Shown here piece after piece: positions 23,095 through 33,110 of a stretch of DNA of 64,000 bases; position 1 is the stretch's first letter, and every line of letters begins with the position of its first letter. This DNA is from Marinoscillum sp. MHG1-6 (lineage in GTDB: Bacteria > Bacteroidota > Bacteroidia > Cytophagales > Cyclobacteriaceae), in the NCBI RefSeq assembly GCF_024714475.1, contig NZ_JAMZMI010000004.1:248001-312000 (forward strand), in the 5' to 3' direction. Below the pieces are notes generated by a model. That model made no database searches. It had not been told where the DNA came from and saw only the letters and a program-made list of their open reading frames with translations. Position numbers and translations under genes: made by a program.

Positions 23095-24207
23095 TTATAG
23101 GCTTGGCCAGCTCAGAGAATCAATTTTAGTAAGCTCCAATTGCGTAGGATCTATTTCTACATGTTTGACCTTCAGCCTTCTCCAGGTATAAGTCACATGT
23201 AACATGCCGTCCGAAGTTTGAATGATCGCCGGATAAGAATACTGGCTAATCGGTGAATCCTCCAATATCAAAGCTGCATACCAATTGATACCATCTTCCG
23301 AAATTGATAAGTGAAGAGGCGTTCTCGGGCCTTTCGGGCCACCATCGGGATCAAGTGTATGGTTGTAAACCAGCGCATGACGGCCATCAGCCATCGTGAC
23401 AGCATCAGTACCCGAGTTGTTCTGTGGTAGTGAAGTGAGTTCTATTTCCGACCAGGTCTCACCATAATCTTCTGACCATGCTGTCGCCAGTCTTCTGCTT
23501 CTACTTCTGCTCAGCATTTGCAGTTTTCCATCGCCATGTATCAATACACTTGGCTGGATCACATTATGATCGCCATTTGGCTCACCCTTATTGATTGGCC
23601 CAACCATTTTCCAGGTTTTGCCAAAGTCCTTCGATAACTCGAAATGTATTTTCCATCCATCCCCTTCTGTACTACTGCCTGATATCAATGTTCCATTTTC
23701 CAATAAGACAGGTTTATTCTTTACTGGCCCAATAAACCCTTCCGGTAATGCTTTTTGCTCAGACCAGGTCAATCCACCATCATTAGAGGTTCGCAAAAAA
23801 CCAATCCAATTGGATGGGTGCGCCCCTATTTTATAATAAAGCTGAAGCTCCCCATTAGGCACCTGATAAAGAACCGGGTTCCAGGTAGGATAACGAGTGG
23901 AATCTCCTTCGATAAATCCTTCTGCAACCAGCTGAGGATCCGTCCAACCATCGGCTTCTTTACGACAAACCCAAATACAAACATCCGGGTTTCGTTCCTT
24001 GGTCCCACCAAAAAACGCTGTGATCAATGTTCCATCAGTTGTTTCCTCAATAGTCGTAGCATGACATTGGGGAAATGATGCCGTATCGTAAACAAACTCA
24101 TCAACTAGAATACCACTCTTCCAGTCAGTTCGCTTTTTTGGTTGACAACTGGTTACAATGAAAGCTGAAATCAATACAGCCAAAGACAATTTTAGAAGGT
24201 TAATCAT
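23095..24207 (-). CDS. BNR/sialidase-fold lipoprotein, substrate unassigned
   Basis: The 370-residue protein has a lipoprotein signal (IVTSC, Cys21) and a six-bladed sialidase-like propeller with four Asp-boxes: SNDGGLTW (141-148), SKDFGKTW (192-199), SEDYGETW (245-252) and the weaker SEDGINW (303-309). The region CHATTIEETTDGTLITAFFGG (about 48-68) is typical of the BNR_2 group often annotated as exo-alpha-sialidase. The F/YRIP arginine motif of classical sialidases is not visible near the N-terminus, and there are no other sialic-acid genes. An enzyme acting on a terminal sugar or uronate of a rhamnose-rich glycan is an alternative. It lies between the GH2 gene (88-base gap) and GH78 (9-base gap). 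Confidence 0.75.
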   Translation of the reverse strand: MINLLKLSLAVLISAFIVTSCQPKKRTDWKSGILVDEFVYDTASFPQCHATTIEETTDGTLITAFFGGTKERNPDVCIWVCRKEADGWTDPQLVAEGFIEGDSTRYPTWNPVLYQVPNGELQLYYKIGAHPSNWIGFLRTSNDGGLTWSEQKALPEGFIGPVKNKPVLLENGTLISGSSTEGDGWKIHFELSKDFGKTWKMVGPINKGEPNGDHNVIQPSVLIHGDGKLQMLSRSRSRRLATAWSEDYGETWSEIELTSLPQNNSGTDAVTMADGRHALVYNHTLDPDGGPKGPRTPLHLSISEDGINWYAALILEDSPISQYSYPAIIQTSDGMLHVTYTWRRLKVKHVEIDPTQLELTKIDSLSWPSL

Positions 24208-24295
24208 TCAATGAGGGGTTAATGAAATTTAATGTGTTCTATTAATCCGAAAATTTAGTGTACTAAATACACTTTTGTATCCTGCTGTGTCTGTA

Positions 24296-27106
24296 TCATG
24301 GCCTTGAACTGAAATCAAAATACAGATCCATAACCTTACTACGCTTCCTCCACGAATCGTAGGGTCCATAATCAAAAAACATATTCTTCTTGCCCTCAGG
24401 CCCCATATTCCAGGGATCGTTGGTCTTGGTACCAATTGGTGGTATCGCTTGCATAAAAGAAATATCTCCACCAGGGAATGGCGGCGACAAACGAGGATCC
24501 TTATCCTGAACTGGAGTAAACAACCTCAAAAAAACGCTCTCAGAGGATGTCCCCACTACAAATGACTGCTCACTGCTTTGAATTTCCGCCCAGTAAAGGT
24601 TGGCATGGTACCCTTTAAACTCAGGGTAGATCACCGGTGATGCCCCAGTCATAGTATTGTTGTAATCTTTTTGATGAACATCCAACTCAGCACCGTGAAC
24701 CCTGTTTTTCCAAACACGGTAAGGGCCATCTCCCATCCATCTTACACCCTGAACCAATTCTTCAGGATAATCGAAGTTGACGCCCATATAATCAAAATGA
24801 ACATCGTAAATCTCCGGAACGTAATAAATGTTCAGTGAAACCAGTCCGGACGGATAAAAGGTCCACGTAAACTCTTTCATGCGGGATTCCTTTTCATCAA
24901 ATGTGCATACTAGCTGAAGGTTATTTTCTTGCTTTTTCACATTGATGCCATTGAACTTCACAACCCCGGCACTTAAGAATGGACCATTGTTGAATGGAAT
25001 CTCACCCTTCTGATTCATCACCTTTTTAAGAAAACCATTTTTCTTATCAATGGTATATTCCATTGAACCTGCCTGTATGACAAAGGAAGATTCGTTTTCG
25101 GTGTAGGTCACCTTTTGTTTACTCACTTCTTTGGTCAATTCATTAAAAATATCCTCAGGAAGCGTAATAGGCCATACATTGGTATATAGTTCTTCACCCG
25201 ATGGACCATAGGAAGCTATTTCAAGTACGTCAAATTGCTCCCAGCCTTCAGGAAGATTAACATTCAATATGCCCTTGTAACCTGGATTCACCGATGGTGA
25301 TTCGATTTCACCTGTTAGCTCCTTTTGAATAACATCTCCATTTGGAGAGGGTAAATCCAGTAGTTTCCAGGTGAAGCTACATTGCTCAAGGTTGGTATAG
25401 AGGTATCGATTCTCCACCTCAATGTTACCATCAAAGGCGATGGTAATATCCTCTTCAGTTAATCGTACAGGAGACCAGACCTCCTTAATTGTATAAAAGC
25501 TGGCTTCTTTTTCATGAAATGGACCAAGAATTCCATCATTGGCTTTATCGCCATAAGTATCAATTTTTCCATTTAGATCAGTACGAACAATACCCTCATC
25601 CGCAAACACCCATAGGAATCCACCGGCCGCTTTTGGGTTCTTCCACATTAATTCCCAATAGTCATACAGACTGGCACCAGACCCTCCATCGTACAGACCA
25701 TGTAAGAACTCGGTTGGAAAGGTAATCATCGGGCCATTCCAAAAGGTGCCAACCCCATAATCGTATCCACGATAATGCTGCGTAGCTGTGCCGTTAAATT
25801 CCTCCCATGGATGGATCACCAGACGATCCTGTAGGTCATACTTACCAAACATTTCATCAAAATCCGGGTTATGCCCTCCTTCATTGCCATTGTCCCAGAT
25901 CACGATGGAAGGATGATTCTGATCATGAAGAACCATCTCTTGAAGTAGTTTGGATCCAATTTCGGTATCATAGGCATCATGCCATCCAGCTAACTCCTCC
26001 AGCACAAACATGCCAAGGGAATCGCAAGCATCCAGAAAATGAGCATCAGGTGGATAGTGAGAAGTGCGAACCGCATTCATGTTCATTTCCTTCATTAAGA
26101 GGATGTCGTCGATACTCATTTGCTTATTCGTGGTCCTTCCTGATTCCGGCCAAAATGAGTGATGGTTTACCCCTTTAAATTTAATTTTCACCCCATTCAC
26201 GTATATACCGTCTCTTTGTCGAATCTCAATTGTTCTAAAACCAAACCGATTGCTAGTTTCATGTACCAGTTGGTTTTTGGAATACAGCTGAAAATTGACC
26301 TCATACAAGTTGGGTTGCTCCGGATTCCATGTTGCGATTCCGCTTAACTTAGTCTCCAATTGAATCTTACAGTCCTTTTTACCGACCTTAACCTCAAACG
26401 GCGCTCCCACAGGTTGATTATCCAATGTGTAAACCTGCGCCACGACCTTGTCAGATGATCCGGATTTGTGAAGGCATACTTCTGCTTTGAATGATCCATC
26501 TGCTTTTGCATCGATGGCTACCTGACGGATGTTTTGTTTAGGCTTTACCTCTAAAAACACGGGTCGGATAATTCCTCCGAAGATCCAATAGTCAGCATAG
26601 CGCTCAGCCTTATTCACCGAGGCATTAGCAGAATGTTTCCAAACTTTCACCTCTAAAAGATTTCTTTGACCAATGGTTACCAACTTTGATATATCGTATC
26701 TAAAGCTGTAGAACGATCCTTGGTGAAGATCACCGGCAAGCTTGCCATTAATTTTAACTTCTGTATCAGTCATGGAGCCTTCAAAGACAATCTCTATCTG
26801 CTTTTCTTCCCACTCTTCCGGCACTTCAAATTCCAACCGATATTGTCCGTATTCTTTTCCGCGCACCGAATCTTTCGCATGACCATAATTGTATTTACCA
26901 AAGCCTTCCAGTTCCCAGCAGGATGGCACCGGTATTTTCGTCCACTGTCCGGAACCACGGCCCTCAGATAAATAAAAATCCCAATACACCTGATCTCCAT
27001 ATCCCTTTCCCGAAAGGTATTTGGTGATGGTCTGTGTTTGTGCCTGAGCAACCAGACCTATAATCAGAGCAAATAAGACGTTAACGTTTTTGGGTTTAAA
27101 AATCAT
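24296..27106 (-). CDS. Exported GH2 glycosidase with variant catalytic motifs
   Basis: The ATG at 27106 is preferred over a TTG at 27112. The product is 936 residues: signal peptide about 1-24 (ending VAQAQ), GH2 sugar-binding domain (to about 190), Ig-like domain (about 195-295), TIM barrel (about 300-510) and long C-terminal beta domains. Counting from the ATG, the predicted acid/base is E409 in IWDNGNEGGHN, where most GH2 enzymes have WSLGNE. The predicted nucleophile is E466 in FPTEFLHGLYDGG, which aligns at the usual distance before GGFLWVFADEG. The spacing between the two glutamates (57) is shorter than in the other two GH2 proteins here (77 and 92). Beta-galactosidase, glucuronidase or another specificity is possible. 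Confidence 0.86.
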   Translation of the reverse strand: MIFKPKNVNVLFALIIGLVAQAQTQTITKYLSGKGYGDQVYWDFYLSEGRGSGQWTKIPVPSCWELEGFGKYNYGHAKDSVRGKEYGQYRLEFEVPEEWEEKQIEIVFEGSMTDTEVKINGKLAGDLHQGSFYSFRYDISKLVTIGQRNLLEVKVWKHSANASVNKAERYADYWIFGGIIRPVFLEVKPKQNIRQVAIDAKADGSFKAEVCLHKSGSSDKVVAQVYTLDNQPVGAPFEVKVGKKDCKIQLETKLSGIATWNPEQPNLYEVNFQLYSKNQLVHETSNRFGFRTIEIRQRDGIYVNGVKIKFKGVNHHSFWPESGRTTNKQMSIDDILLMKEMNMNAVRTSHYPPDAHFLDACDSLGMFVLEELAGWHDAYDTEIGSKLLQEMVLHDQNHPSIVIWDNGNEGGHNPDFDEMFGKYDLQDRLVIHPWEEFNGTATQHYRGYDYGVGTFWNGPMITFPTEFLHGLYDGGSGASLYDYWELMWKNPKAAGGFLWVFADEGIVRTDLNGKIDTYGDKANDGILGPFHEKEASFYTIKEVWSPVRLTEEDITIAFDGNIEVENRYLYTNLEQCSFTWKLLDLPSPNGDVIQKELTGEIESPSVNPGYKGILNVNLPEGWEQFDVLEIASYGPSGEELYTNVWPITLPEDIFNELTKEVSKQKVTYTENESSFVIQAGSMEYTIDKKNGFLKKVMNQKGEIPFNNGPFLSAGVVKFNGINVKKQENNLQLVCTFDEKESRMKEFTWTFYPSGLVSLNIYYVPEIYDVHFDYMGVNFDYPEELVQGVRWMGDGPYRVWKNRVHGAELDVHQKDYNNTMTGASPVIYPEFKGYHANLYWAEIQSSEQSFVVGTSSESVFLRLFTPVQDKDPRLSPPFPGGDISFMQAIPPIGTKTNDPWNMGPEGKKNMFFDYGPYDSWRKRSKVMDLYFDFSSRP

Positions 27107-27533
27107 TGACAAGGGGTATTAGAATTCCGGGTTACACTGAAATTAAGAAATCATCTCCGATTTACTGCAAATCAATTGTCGAAAGTATTATTTACAATAT
27201 CAATCGAGCCACATTATCAGTCAATGAACAATTATGTAATATCAGTTTAACCATCCGTACTTTATTCTTCCGGTGTTTCATATTGATTAAAAAACCCTTC
27301 TACTCCCCCTCTAAATGCCTTATTTACCCATCCAAGCTAAAATTTTAACGGTTATTTAAAATCACCCGAAAAAGACATTGAATTCTGATGAATTGGCAAC
27401 AAAGCCTACTTTGATTAGATATATTAAATTATTTATCCTTTTATCAGTGTTTTTCGCAAAAAAATATCCATTTCACTGAATGAATTAATAGTCAATCACC
27501 AATTTTGTCTCATAATTCATAATTCAAACACTT
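27107..27533. promoter_or_regulatory. Divergent intergenic region, 427 bases, AT-rich
   Basis: This gap separates the GH2 gene (leftward) from the small secreted protein gene (rightward), so it should hold both promoters. I found no convincing TTTG / TAnnTTTG pair with the right spacing for either gene, no strong hairpin and no reading frame worth calling. Confidence 0.4.
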
Positions 27534-28118
27534 ATGAGACACACATTTAAAACACTCGCAGCGATTTTAACGGTATTGGTTAATGTTGCTGCATTTGCAA
27601 AGACAGATTCTGCAGACGCAACTTTTTTCAAAGTGGTTGCGCAGAAGAATGAGTATGCATTCAAAGTAATCTATAAAGGACTTGAGAAATCTGTGGTGAA
27701 CGTACAATGGACCAACGAATACAATGAAGTAGTATATAAAGAAACCCTTAATTCAATCGAAGGCTTTGTTAAACAATACGACCTTTCTTCACTGCCAGAC
27801 GGTGAATACAAGGTGACATTAAAAACAAAGGATTTAGAATTCTCTGAATTGGTAGAGACCGGGGACCTATCGGATTTCAACTTCAGCCTAAAGGGACAGA
27901 GCGGTAAGAACGTTGTTCTAACCGGACGTCATCCTCAGGGAAAGGACGTAACTGTGGTTATCCTCGATGAAAAAAGGGATGTTATTTATAGTTCATCCCT
28001 GAAGGACACTCAGGCAGTGAGTAAAAAATATAATTTTGAAAAAATTGATACAGATGCTGTAACTTTTGTCCTGTATCATAATGATAAGCTCCTCAAAGAA
28101 GAATCAATTGCCTTTTAA
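27534..28118 (+). CDS. Small secreted protein of unknown function
   Basis: The 194-residue protein has a Sec signal peptide (about 1-22, ending AAFAK). The rest is rich in alternating hydrophobic and polar residues, suggesting two Ig-like beta-sandwich repeats (about 30-105 and 112-190). The second half (VTVVILDEKRDVIYSSSL, FVLYHNDKLLKEESI) resembles the folds of Bacteroidota cell-surface or sorting domains. No catalytic motif or family is recognised. It is a single-gene unit with its own terminator between two large minus-strand carbohydrate clusters. Confidence 0.75.
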   Translation: MRHTFKTLAAILTVLVNVAAFAKTDSADATFFKVVAQKNEYAFKVIYKGLEKSVVNVQWTNEYNEVVYKETLNSIEGFVKQYDLSSLPDGEYKVTLKTKDLEFSELVETGDLSDFNFSLKGQSGKNVVLTGRHPQGKDVTVVILDEKRDVIYSSSLKDTQAVSKKYNFEKIDTDAVTFVLYHNDKLLKEESIAF

Positions 28119-28141
28119 GGTTAGATAATTTGAATATAAGT

Positions 28142-28172
28142 AAGGCCGATCCAGTGGATCGGCCTTTTTTTA
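28142..28172 (+). terminator. Strong intrinsic terminator
   Basis: A perfect 11-base stem AAGGCCGATCC / GGATCGGCCTT with a 3-base loop AGT is followed by a T run. It ends the small secreted protein gene. The A residues to its left are few, so it mainly serves the plus strand. Confidence 0.88.
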
Positions 28173-28199
28173 TTAACCAACAACCACTACTAATTAATA

Positions 28200-29726
28200 T
28201 CAATATCCAGGATTCTGTTCTAGATTGGGGTTAGCCATAACATCTGCTTTAGGAATAGGGAATAGCAGATACATAGGATCTGATGGCTCCTTCAATGTCC
28301 AGGATTCCAGGAACGTTCCATATCTAATCTGATCATTTCTTCTATAACCTTCCCAAAACAACTCTCTGCCTCTTTCTGCCAACAATCCTTCCAAATCGAG
28401 AGTACCTAACTCAGCTACCTGACGATCCGTTCTTATTTCGTTCACTATTGTCAATGCACTCGCTGCATCACCTTTTCTTAATAAGGCTTCAGCTTTAAGC
28501 AACAGCATATCAGCATATCTAAACAAAACATAATCGTTATCAGCATTACTCCAGCCATTATCATAATCAGGAACATACTTAATAGGCCTATATCCATCAT
28601 AAAGACCAGCATTTTGGATTACTGAGATTTCTTTAGAAAAAATAATTTGCTCTTTTAGATTATCATCACTGTCGTATTGAGGGTAAGCATCCAGATACCT
28701 TTGGGTCACAAATCCTACATTATATCCACCCCCTTCTATGGTTATGGGATGCTCATAATATCTTCTAATATCGGCCTCTTCAAAGGAGTTATAAAATTCA
28801 GCTATTGTAGCCCAACCATTCCAGCCCCCACCAATCTCCCCAGGTAATATTGCATACCAGGTTGTCCAAAGACTTGATACTCTTCCTCCTCCAATGCTTT
28901 CTATCGAAAATATTATTTCGGATGAAATATCGTTGTTATCAGGACCAAAGCTATCCCAGTAAAAATCCAGAGCCTTACCATCAATCGCATCCACATATGA
29001 TATTACTTTATCCATATCCGAATCCAGGAAAGTTGGAGATTCACGATTGATATAAACTCCCCTATTGATATAAAGCTTGGCCAATAATGCTCTGGCAGCA
29101 TTTTGTGTAGCTCTATAGGCAGGATTCGTTGTTGATAAATCCGGAAGCACTTCCTCGACTTCCGAAATAATAAAGTCAATTGCTTCCTGCCTACTCAGTA
29201 CCAATGGAGCCTCTCTTAGGTCTTCTCCAGGGTTTCTAAAAGGAACCTGTCCCCATAGATCTAAAATTTGCCAAAGGAAAAATGCGCGTAGAAACCGGGC
29301 TTCTGCTGCAACTTCAACTGGCGGATCAAAAGAGAGAATGTTTGTCGCATCAAAGTTTCCGCGATTTAGCTTTCCCCAAACCGAATTATTTATTGGGTGT
29401 GCTGCTGTCCAGGTATGCTGATGGAGTGTTCTATACTCTCCTCCATTATCCCAACCTGAAGGCCTTGAAGGACAAATACCTTCATCGGAACTGATAATAT
29501 TCATCACATTCACGCCATTTTCATAGTTCACCATTGAACCATCAAAATCACGATAAACTACCTCCAATAGAGCATCATAATCCGCATTTGCTATCAAATA
29601 CGCCTGCGCTTCCTCTGCTGTGGCATCCGATTTAAGTTCCTCATCCAGGTCCGTACATGATAACTGAGCGATCAGGGGAAGAACCAATAAATATTTATAT
29701 AATTTCATATTTGTTTTCTTTTTCAT
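28200..29726 (-). CDS. SusD/RagB-family outer-membrane glycan-binding lipoprotein
   Basis: The 508-residue protein has a lipobox at QLSC; translation may start at 29726 or at the second Met (29708, MKLYKYLL). Family features are the SusD N-terminal region with NYENGVNVMNIISSDEG and helical TPR-like repeats, and the C-terminal motif GRELFWEGYRRNDQIRYG followed by LFPIPKADVMANPNLEQNPGY, which is the hallmark ending of RagB/SusD proteins. It forms the lid of the SusC channel at the cell surface and binds oligosaccharide. It starts 17 bases after the susC-like gene. Confidence 0.95.
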   Translation of the reverse strand: MKKKTNMKLYKYLLVLPLIAQLSCTDLDEELKSDATAEEAQAYLIANADYDALLEVVYRDFDGSMVNYENGVNVMNIISSDEGICPSRPSGWDNGGEYRTLHQHTWTAAHPINNSVWGKLNRGNFDATNILSFDPPVEVAAEARFLRAFFLWQILDLWGQVPFRNPGEDLREAPLVLSRQEAIDFIISEVEEVLPDLSTTNPAYRATQNAARALLAKLYINRGVYINRESPTFLDSDMDKVISYVDAIDGKALDFYWDSFGPDNNDISSEIIFSIESIGGGRVSSLWTTWYAILPGEIGGGWNGWATIAEFYNSFEEADIRRYYEHPITIEGGGYNVGFVTQRYLDAYPQYDSDDNLKEQIIFSKEISVIQNAGLYDGYRPIKYVPDYDNGWSNADNDYVLFRYADMLLLKAEALLRKGDAASALTIVNEIRTDRQVAELGTLDLEGLLAERGRELFWEGYRRNDQIRYGTFLESWTLKEPSDPMYLLFPIPKADVMANPNLEQNPGY

Positions 29727-29743
29727 TCCTAAAATTCAACTCT

Positions 29744-32700
29744 TTAAAATGACATGTTAACACCCAGTGTAAATGTCCTTGCCATAGGATACGGTATATA
29801 TTCAATGCCAAAAGAAGGCACCCCATTAAACCCTCTGTTCGTATTGACTTCAGGATCAAATCCGCTGTAATTAGTCACTAAAAACACATTTTGACCAGTG
29901 ACGAAGCATTCCAAATTTCTCAACAATCCTATCTTGTCAAACTTGTAGGACAAAATCACATTCTGCAATCTCAGGAAATCGCCATTTTCAAGATATCTGG
30001 TAGAAACAGTATTTGAGTTTGCAATACTTTCTTCACCAAGAGCAAGTGAAGGTGAAACATTTCGACCAATAACGAAATTGGAAGCCGTGATCAGGGCATT
30101 TTCAGTGTTATTGTATATCTGATGCCCGAAAGCCCCATTAAAACTCATTTTGAAAGACCAATTTTTGTATTCAAGATTGGTATTGATCCCTAAAATAAAG
30201 TCGGGGTTTGGGTTTCCAACATAGGATGGTTCATCAGAATACGTCGCCAAACCATCATTATCAAAACCCTCAAATATTGGCATGTAAAAAACAAAAAGGG
30301 GTTCCCCGTCGGCTAATTGCTGCGAAGTAGCTCCTGAGCCTCCAAGTCCATTTCCTTTGATCTCACCAGTTGCAACAGGAACTCCATCATATCCAATTAA
30401 TTTATTCTTTAACCATGTTCCATTCACTCCCAGATCAAAATAGAGACCATTTGGTTGATTGACCAAAACAGAATTAAGAGATAGCTCTAATCCACGGTTA
30501 TTTACCGTTGCGGGAAGATTATACCAATAGGACGTTGAAGGAGCCGGTTGAATTGTATTCAACTGGAATAATAAGTCCTCTGTGTTTTTGTCGAAAATTT
30601 CAATAGTTCCACTTAACCTACTATTGAAGATGGCAAAATCTAGTCCGAGATTAGACGTTTGGGTAGTTTCCCACTTAAGATCAGGGTTGGCAACATTGGC
30701 TAGAGCCAACCGTCCTTGTCCATAAGCATACCTTTCCTGAGCGGCACCAGCGGGGAACTCCTGATTACCTGTCTTTCCCCAACCCAATCTCAATTTTAGA
30801 TTGTTGATCACAGAAGACTCCTTCAAGAAAGACTCTTGAGAAAGCACCCATGCACCAGAGAAAGAAGGGAAGAATCCGTACCTATTGTTTTCACCAAATT
30901 TGGTTGATCCGTCTGCCCGAAAAATTGCAGTCATCAGATATCTATCCGAGTGACTTAAAAAGACTCTGGAAAAATAGGATTGAAGTACATTTGTAGGGTC
31001 TCTAAATGATGACACCGAGATATTTCCCGAAGGAATGTTACCCATGATATCTGTCCCCCAAACATCGAAATTGGTGAACCCATTTCCAGCCATCGTACTT
31101 GTAAATCTTAAATAGGTTTGATATTCATAACCTACCAAGGCATTCACCTTAAGCTTTCCAAACTTTTTATTATAACTCAGGGTATGATTGAGCGTATTGC
31201 TGGAATTTTCAACTCTACTAATCGAGGAATATCCAAGATCGGTAATTTGACTCAAGAAAAGCTCTCCAGAAAGATCAGAATTCCTTGTTCCAATTGCTTG
31301 ATTTGTTCCATAAGTAACCTTAAAAGATAAATCTTGGGTAATATTCCAGGTCAGGCCCATACTCGCAAGGGTACTGGACACAGTAGACTGATCTCTATGA
31401 TACTTCAAGAGTGCCAACGGATTTGTCGGGATTCCTACGACAGAATTATATGACTCCTGAACCAGCCCATTTTCATCTTGAAAAGGAACAGTGGGATTCC
31501 ACTCAATCGCATTTCCAATCAAAGATCCATTAATATTAGAGTTATCTGCAATTGGCGCACCGTTTTCATTCGTCCTTGAGGATATAAGACTTACATCCAA
31601 ATTCAGTTTGTCATTCTTCAAAAACTTATATGAAGCAATTAAACTTCCATTATACCTGGTTAACCCGGACTCCTTAATGATACCCTGCTGATCATACATA
31701 CCTCCCGACACCCTATAGTTCATTTTATCATTTCCTCCACTTACAGAAACATTGGCAGTCTTCGTAATTCCGGTTCTAGTAATGGCATTGAAGGCATCTA
31801 CATCAGAGCCGCCATCATAAGCTGCAGCGTCTAAACCTCTGGCAGAAATAGCAGTTCTCCATGTTGAGGCATCCATCAAGTCCAATTCTCGAGCCATAAT
31901 ACTTACGGCAGAAGTAACTGAGACATCAACCTTCGGCGCACCGCTTACTCCTTTTTTGGTCGTCACAATAACAACTCCATTCGCACCACGAGATCCATAA
32001 ATAGCGGTGGCTGATGCATCTTTCAAAATATCTATCGAAGCAATGTCATTAGGATTAAGAAAGCTCAAAGGGTTCGAAGCAGGGGAACTTCCAAGCTCAC
32101 TTAAAGAAGAGCCCGGATTAGTATTCCTACCGTCTAATGGCACTCCATCCACCACAAACAGAGGTTGTTGCCCGGTTCTCACCGAAGAAGTACCACGAAT
32201 TCTAAAGGTTACCGCACCACCAGGCTGACCACTGTTGTTTACTATATTTACCCCTGCTACTTTTCCTTGAAGCATTTGGTCAGGTGAAGCATTGATTCCT
32301 TTGATGAAGCTCTCCTCTCCGACTCGGGTTACAGACCCTGTCAGATCTTTTACTTGTGATGTCCCATAACCAACCACGACAACTTCTTCAAGTTGCTCAA
32401 GGTCTTGTTGTAACGAAACATTGATAACATTTCTTCCGTCCACAGGAATTGTCACCGCCTCATAACCGATAAACGTGATTTCCAAAATAGCTCCTTCGGG
32501 TACCTCAAGAGAATAATTTCCATTGAAATCTGTAATAGTGCCTTTTGATGTGCCCTGAACTATGACGGTAGCTCCGGGTAAAGGCTCTCCTGTCTCGTCT
32601 GTAATGGTACCGGTTACCGTAGCGCTCTGATCAATGGTAATTGTTAATTCCTTCCTTTCCGATTTAGTGCCTTTCTTCACACTAATTGAATTATTCACTT

Positions 32701-33028
32701 GCCGAAACTCAACATTTACCTGCCTGGCAATATCTATGAGAAATTCGGCTACACTGGCTTTGTTAGTAGAGAGTAGTATTTCCTCCCCCAGGTCCAGACC
32801 TTTGTCCGTATAAAAAAATCTAAAATCTGTATTTGACTCTATCTGATCAAAGATATTGTCCACTGTTGCATAGTTCGATTCCATTTGAACGATCACATCT
32901 TTTACACTTTTAACTTGTGCATTGACCGTATCCGATACGGCCGATGAGATCGTTATTACAAACAATACAAATACATATAGTGTGTGCTTTGCAACCATAT
33001 AGATGGTTTGAAATAGGCTATATTTCAT
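29744..33028 (-). CDS. SusC/RagA-family TonB-dependent transporter with STN domain
   Basis: The 1094-residue outer-membrane receptor has a signal peptide (about 1-38), an STN domain (about 50-122, IVQMESNYATVDNIFDQIES...VNNSISV), a CarboxypepD-regulatory-like beta domain (about 134-205, VTGTITDETGEPLPGATVIV), the plug domain after VVVGYGTSQVKDLTGSV (about 215-340, including GANGVVIVTTKKG) and a beta-barrel to the C-terminal phenylalanine (LGVNMSF). The STN domain is the part that signals to FecR anti-sigma proteins, and a FecR and an ECF sigma gene lie directly upstream. It transports oligosaccharides with TonB energy, paired with the SusD lipoprotein. Confidence 0.96.
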   Translation of the reverse strand: MKYSLFQTIYMVAKHTLYVFVLFVITISSAVSDTVNAQVKSVKDVIVQMESNYATVDNIFDQIESNTDFRFFYTDKGLDLGEEILLSTNKASVAEFLIDIARQVNVEFRQVNNSISVKKGTKSERKELTITIDQSATVTGTITDETGEPLPGATVIVQGTSKGTITDFNGNYSLEVPEGAILEITFIGYEAVTIPVDGRNVINVSLQQDLEQLEEVVVVGYGTSQVKDLTGSVTRVGEESFIKGINASPDQMLQGKVAGVNIVNNSGQPGGAVTFRIRGTSSVRTGQQPLFVVDGVPLDGRNTNPGSSLSELGSSPASNPLSFLNPNDIASIDILKDASATAIYGSRGANGVVIVTTKKGVSGAPKVDVSVTSAVSIMARELDLMDASTWRTAISARGLDAAAYDGGSDVDAFNAITRTGITKTANVSVSGGNDKMNYRVSGGMYDQQGIIKESGLTRYNGSLIASYKFLKNDKLNLDVSLISSRTNENGAPIADNSNINGSLIGNAIEWNPTVPFQDENGLVQESYNSVVGIPTNPLALLKYHRDQSTVSSTLASMGLTWNITQDLSFKVTYGTNQAIGTRNSDLSGELFLSQITDLGYSSISRVENSSNTLNHTLSYNKKFGKLKVNALVGYEYQTYLRFTSTMAGNGFTNFDVWGTDIMGNIPSGNISVSSFRDPTNVLQSYFSRVFLSHSDRYLMTAIFRADGSTKFGENNRYGFFPSFSGAWVLSQESFLKESSVINNLKLRLGWGKTGNQEFPAGAAQERYAYGQGRLALANVANPDLKWETTQTSNLGLDFAIFNSRLSGTIEIFDKNTEDLLFQLNTIQPAPSTSYWYNLPATVNNRGLELSLNSVLVNQPNGLYFDLGVNGTWLKNKLIGYDGVPVATGEIKGNGLGGSGATSQQLADGEPLFVFYMPIFEGFDNDGLATYSDEPSYVGNPNPDFILGINTNLEYKNWSFKMSFNGAFGHQIYNNTENALITASNFVIGRNVSPSLALGEESIANSNTVSTRYLENGDFLRLQNVILSYKFDKIGLLRNLECFVTGQNVFLVTNYSGFDPEVNTNRGFNGVPSFGIEYIPYPMARTFTLGVNMSF

Positions 33029-33069
33029 ACTTTTGTAAAACTTTAATTAGTAAAAGGTTAATTGCAGGC

Positions 33070-33089
33070 AAGGAAGCGGCAACTTCCTT
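33070..33089. other. Hairpin in the leader upstream of the susC-like gene
   Basis: AAGGAAG / CTTCCTT forms a 7-base stem with a 6-base loop, 41-61 bases upstream of the SusC start codon. It is not followed by a T run on either strand, so it is not a clear terminator. Confidence 0.4.
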
Positions 33090-33110
33090 ACCTTGAGAAA
33101 CTTAATCTTT

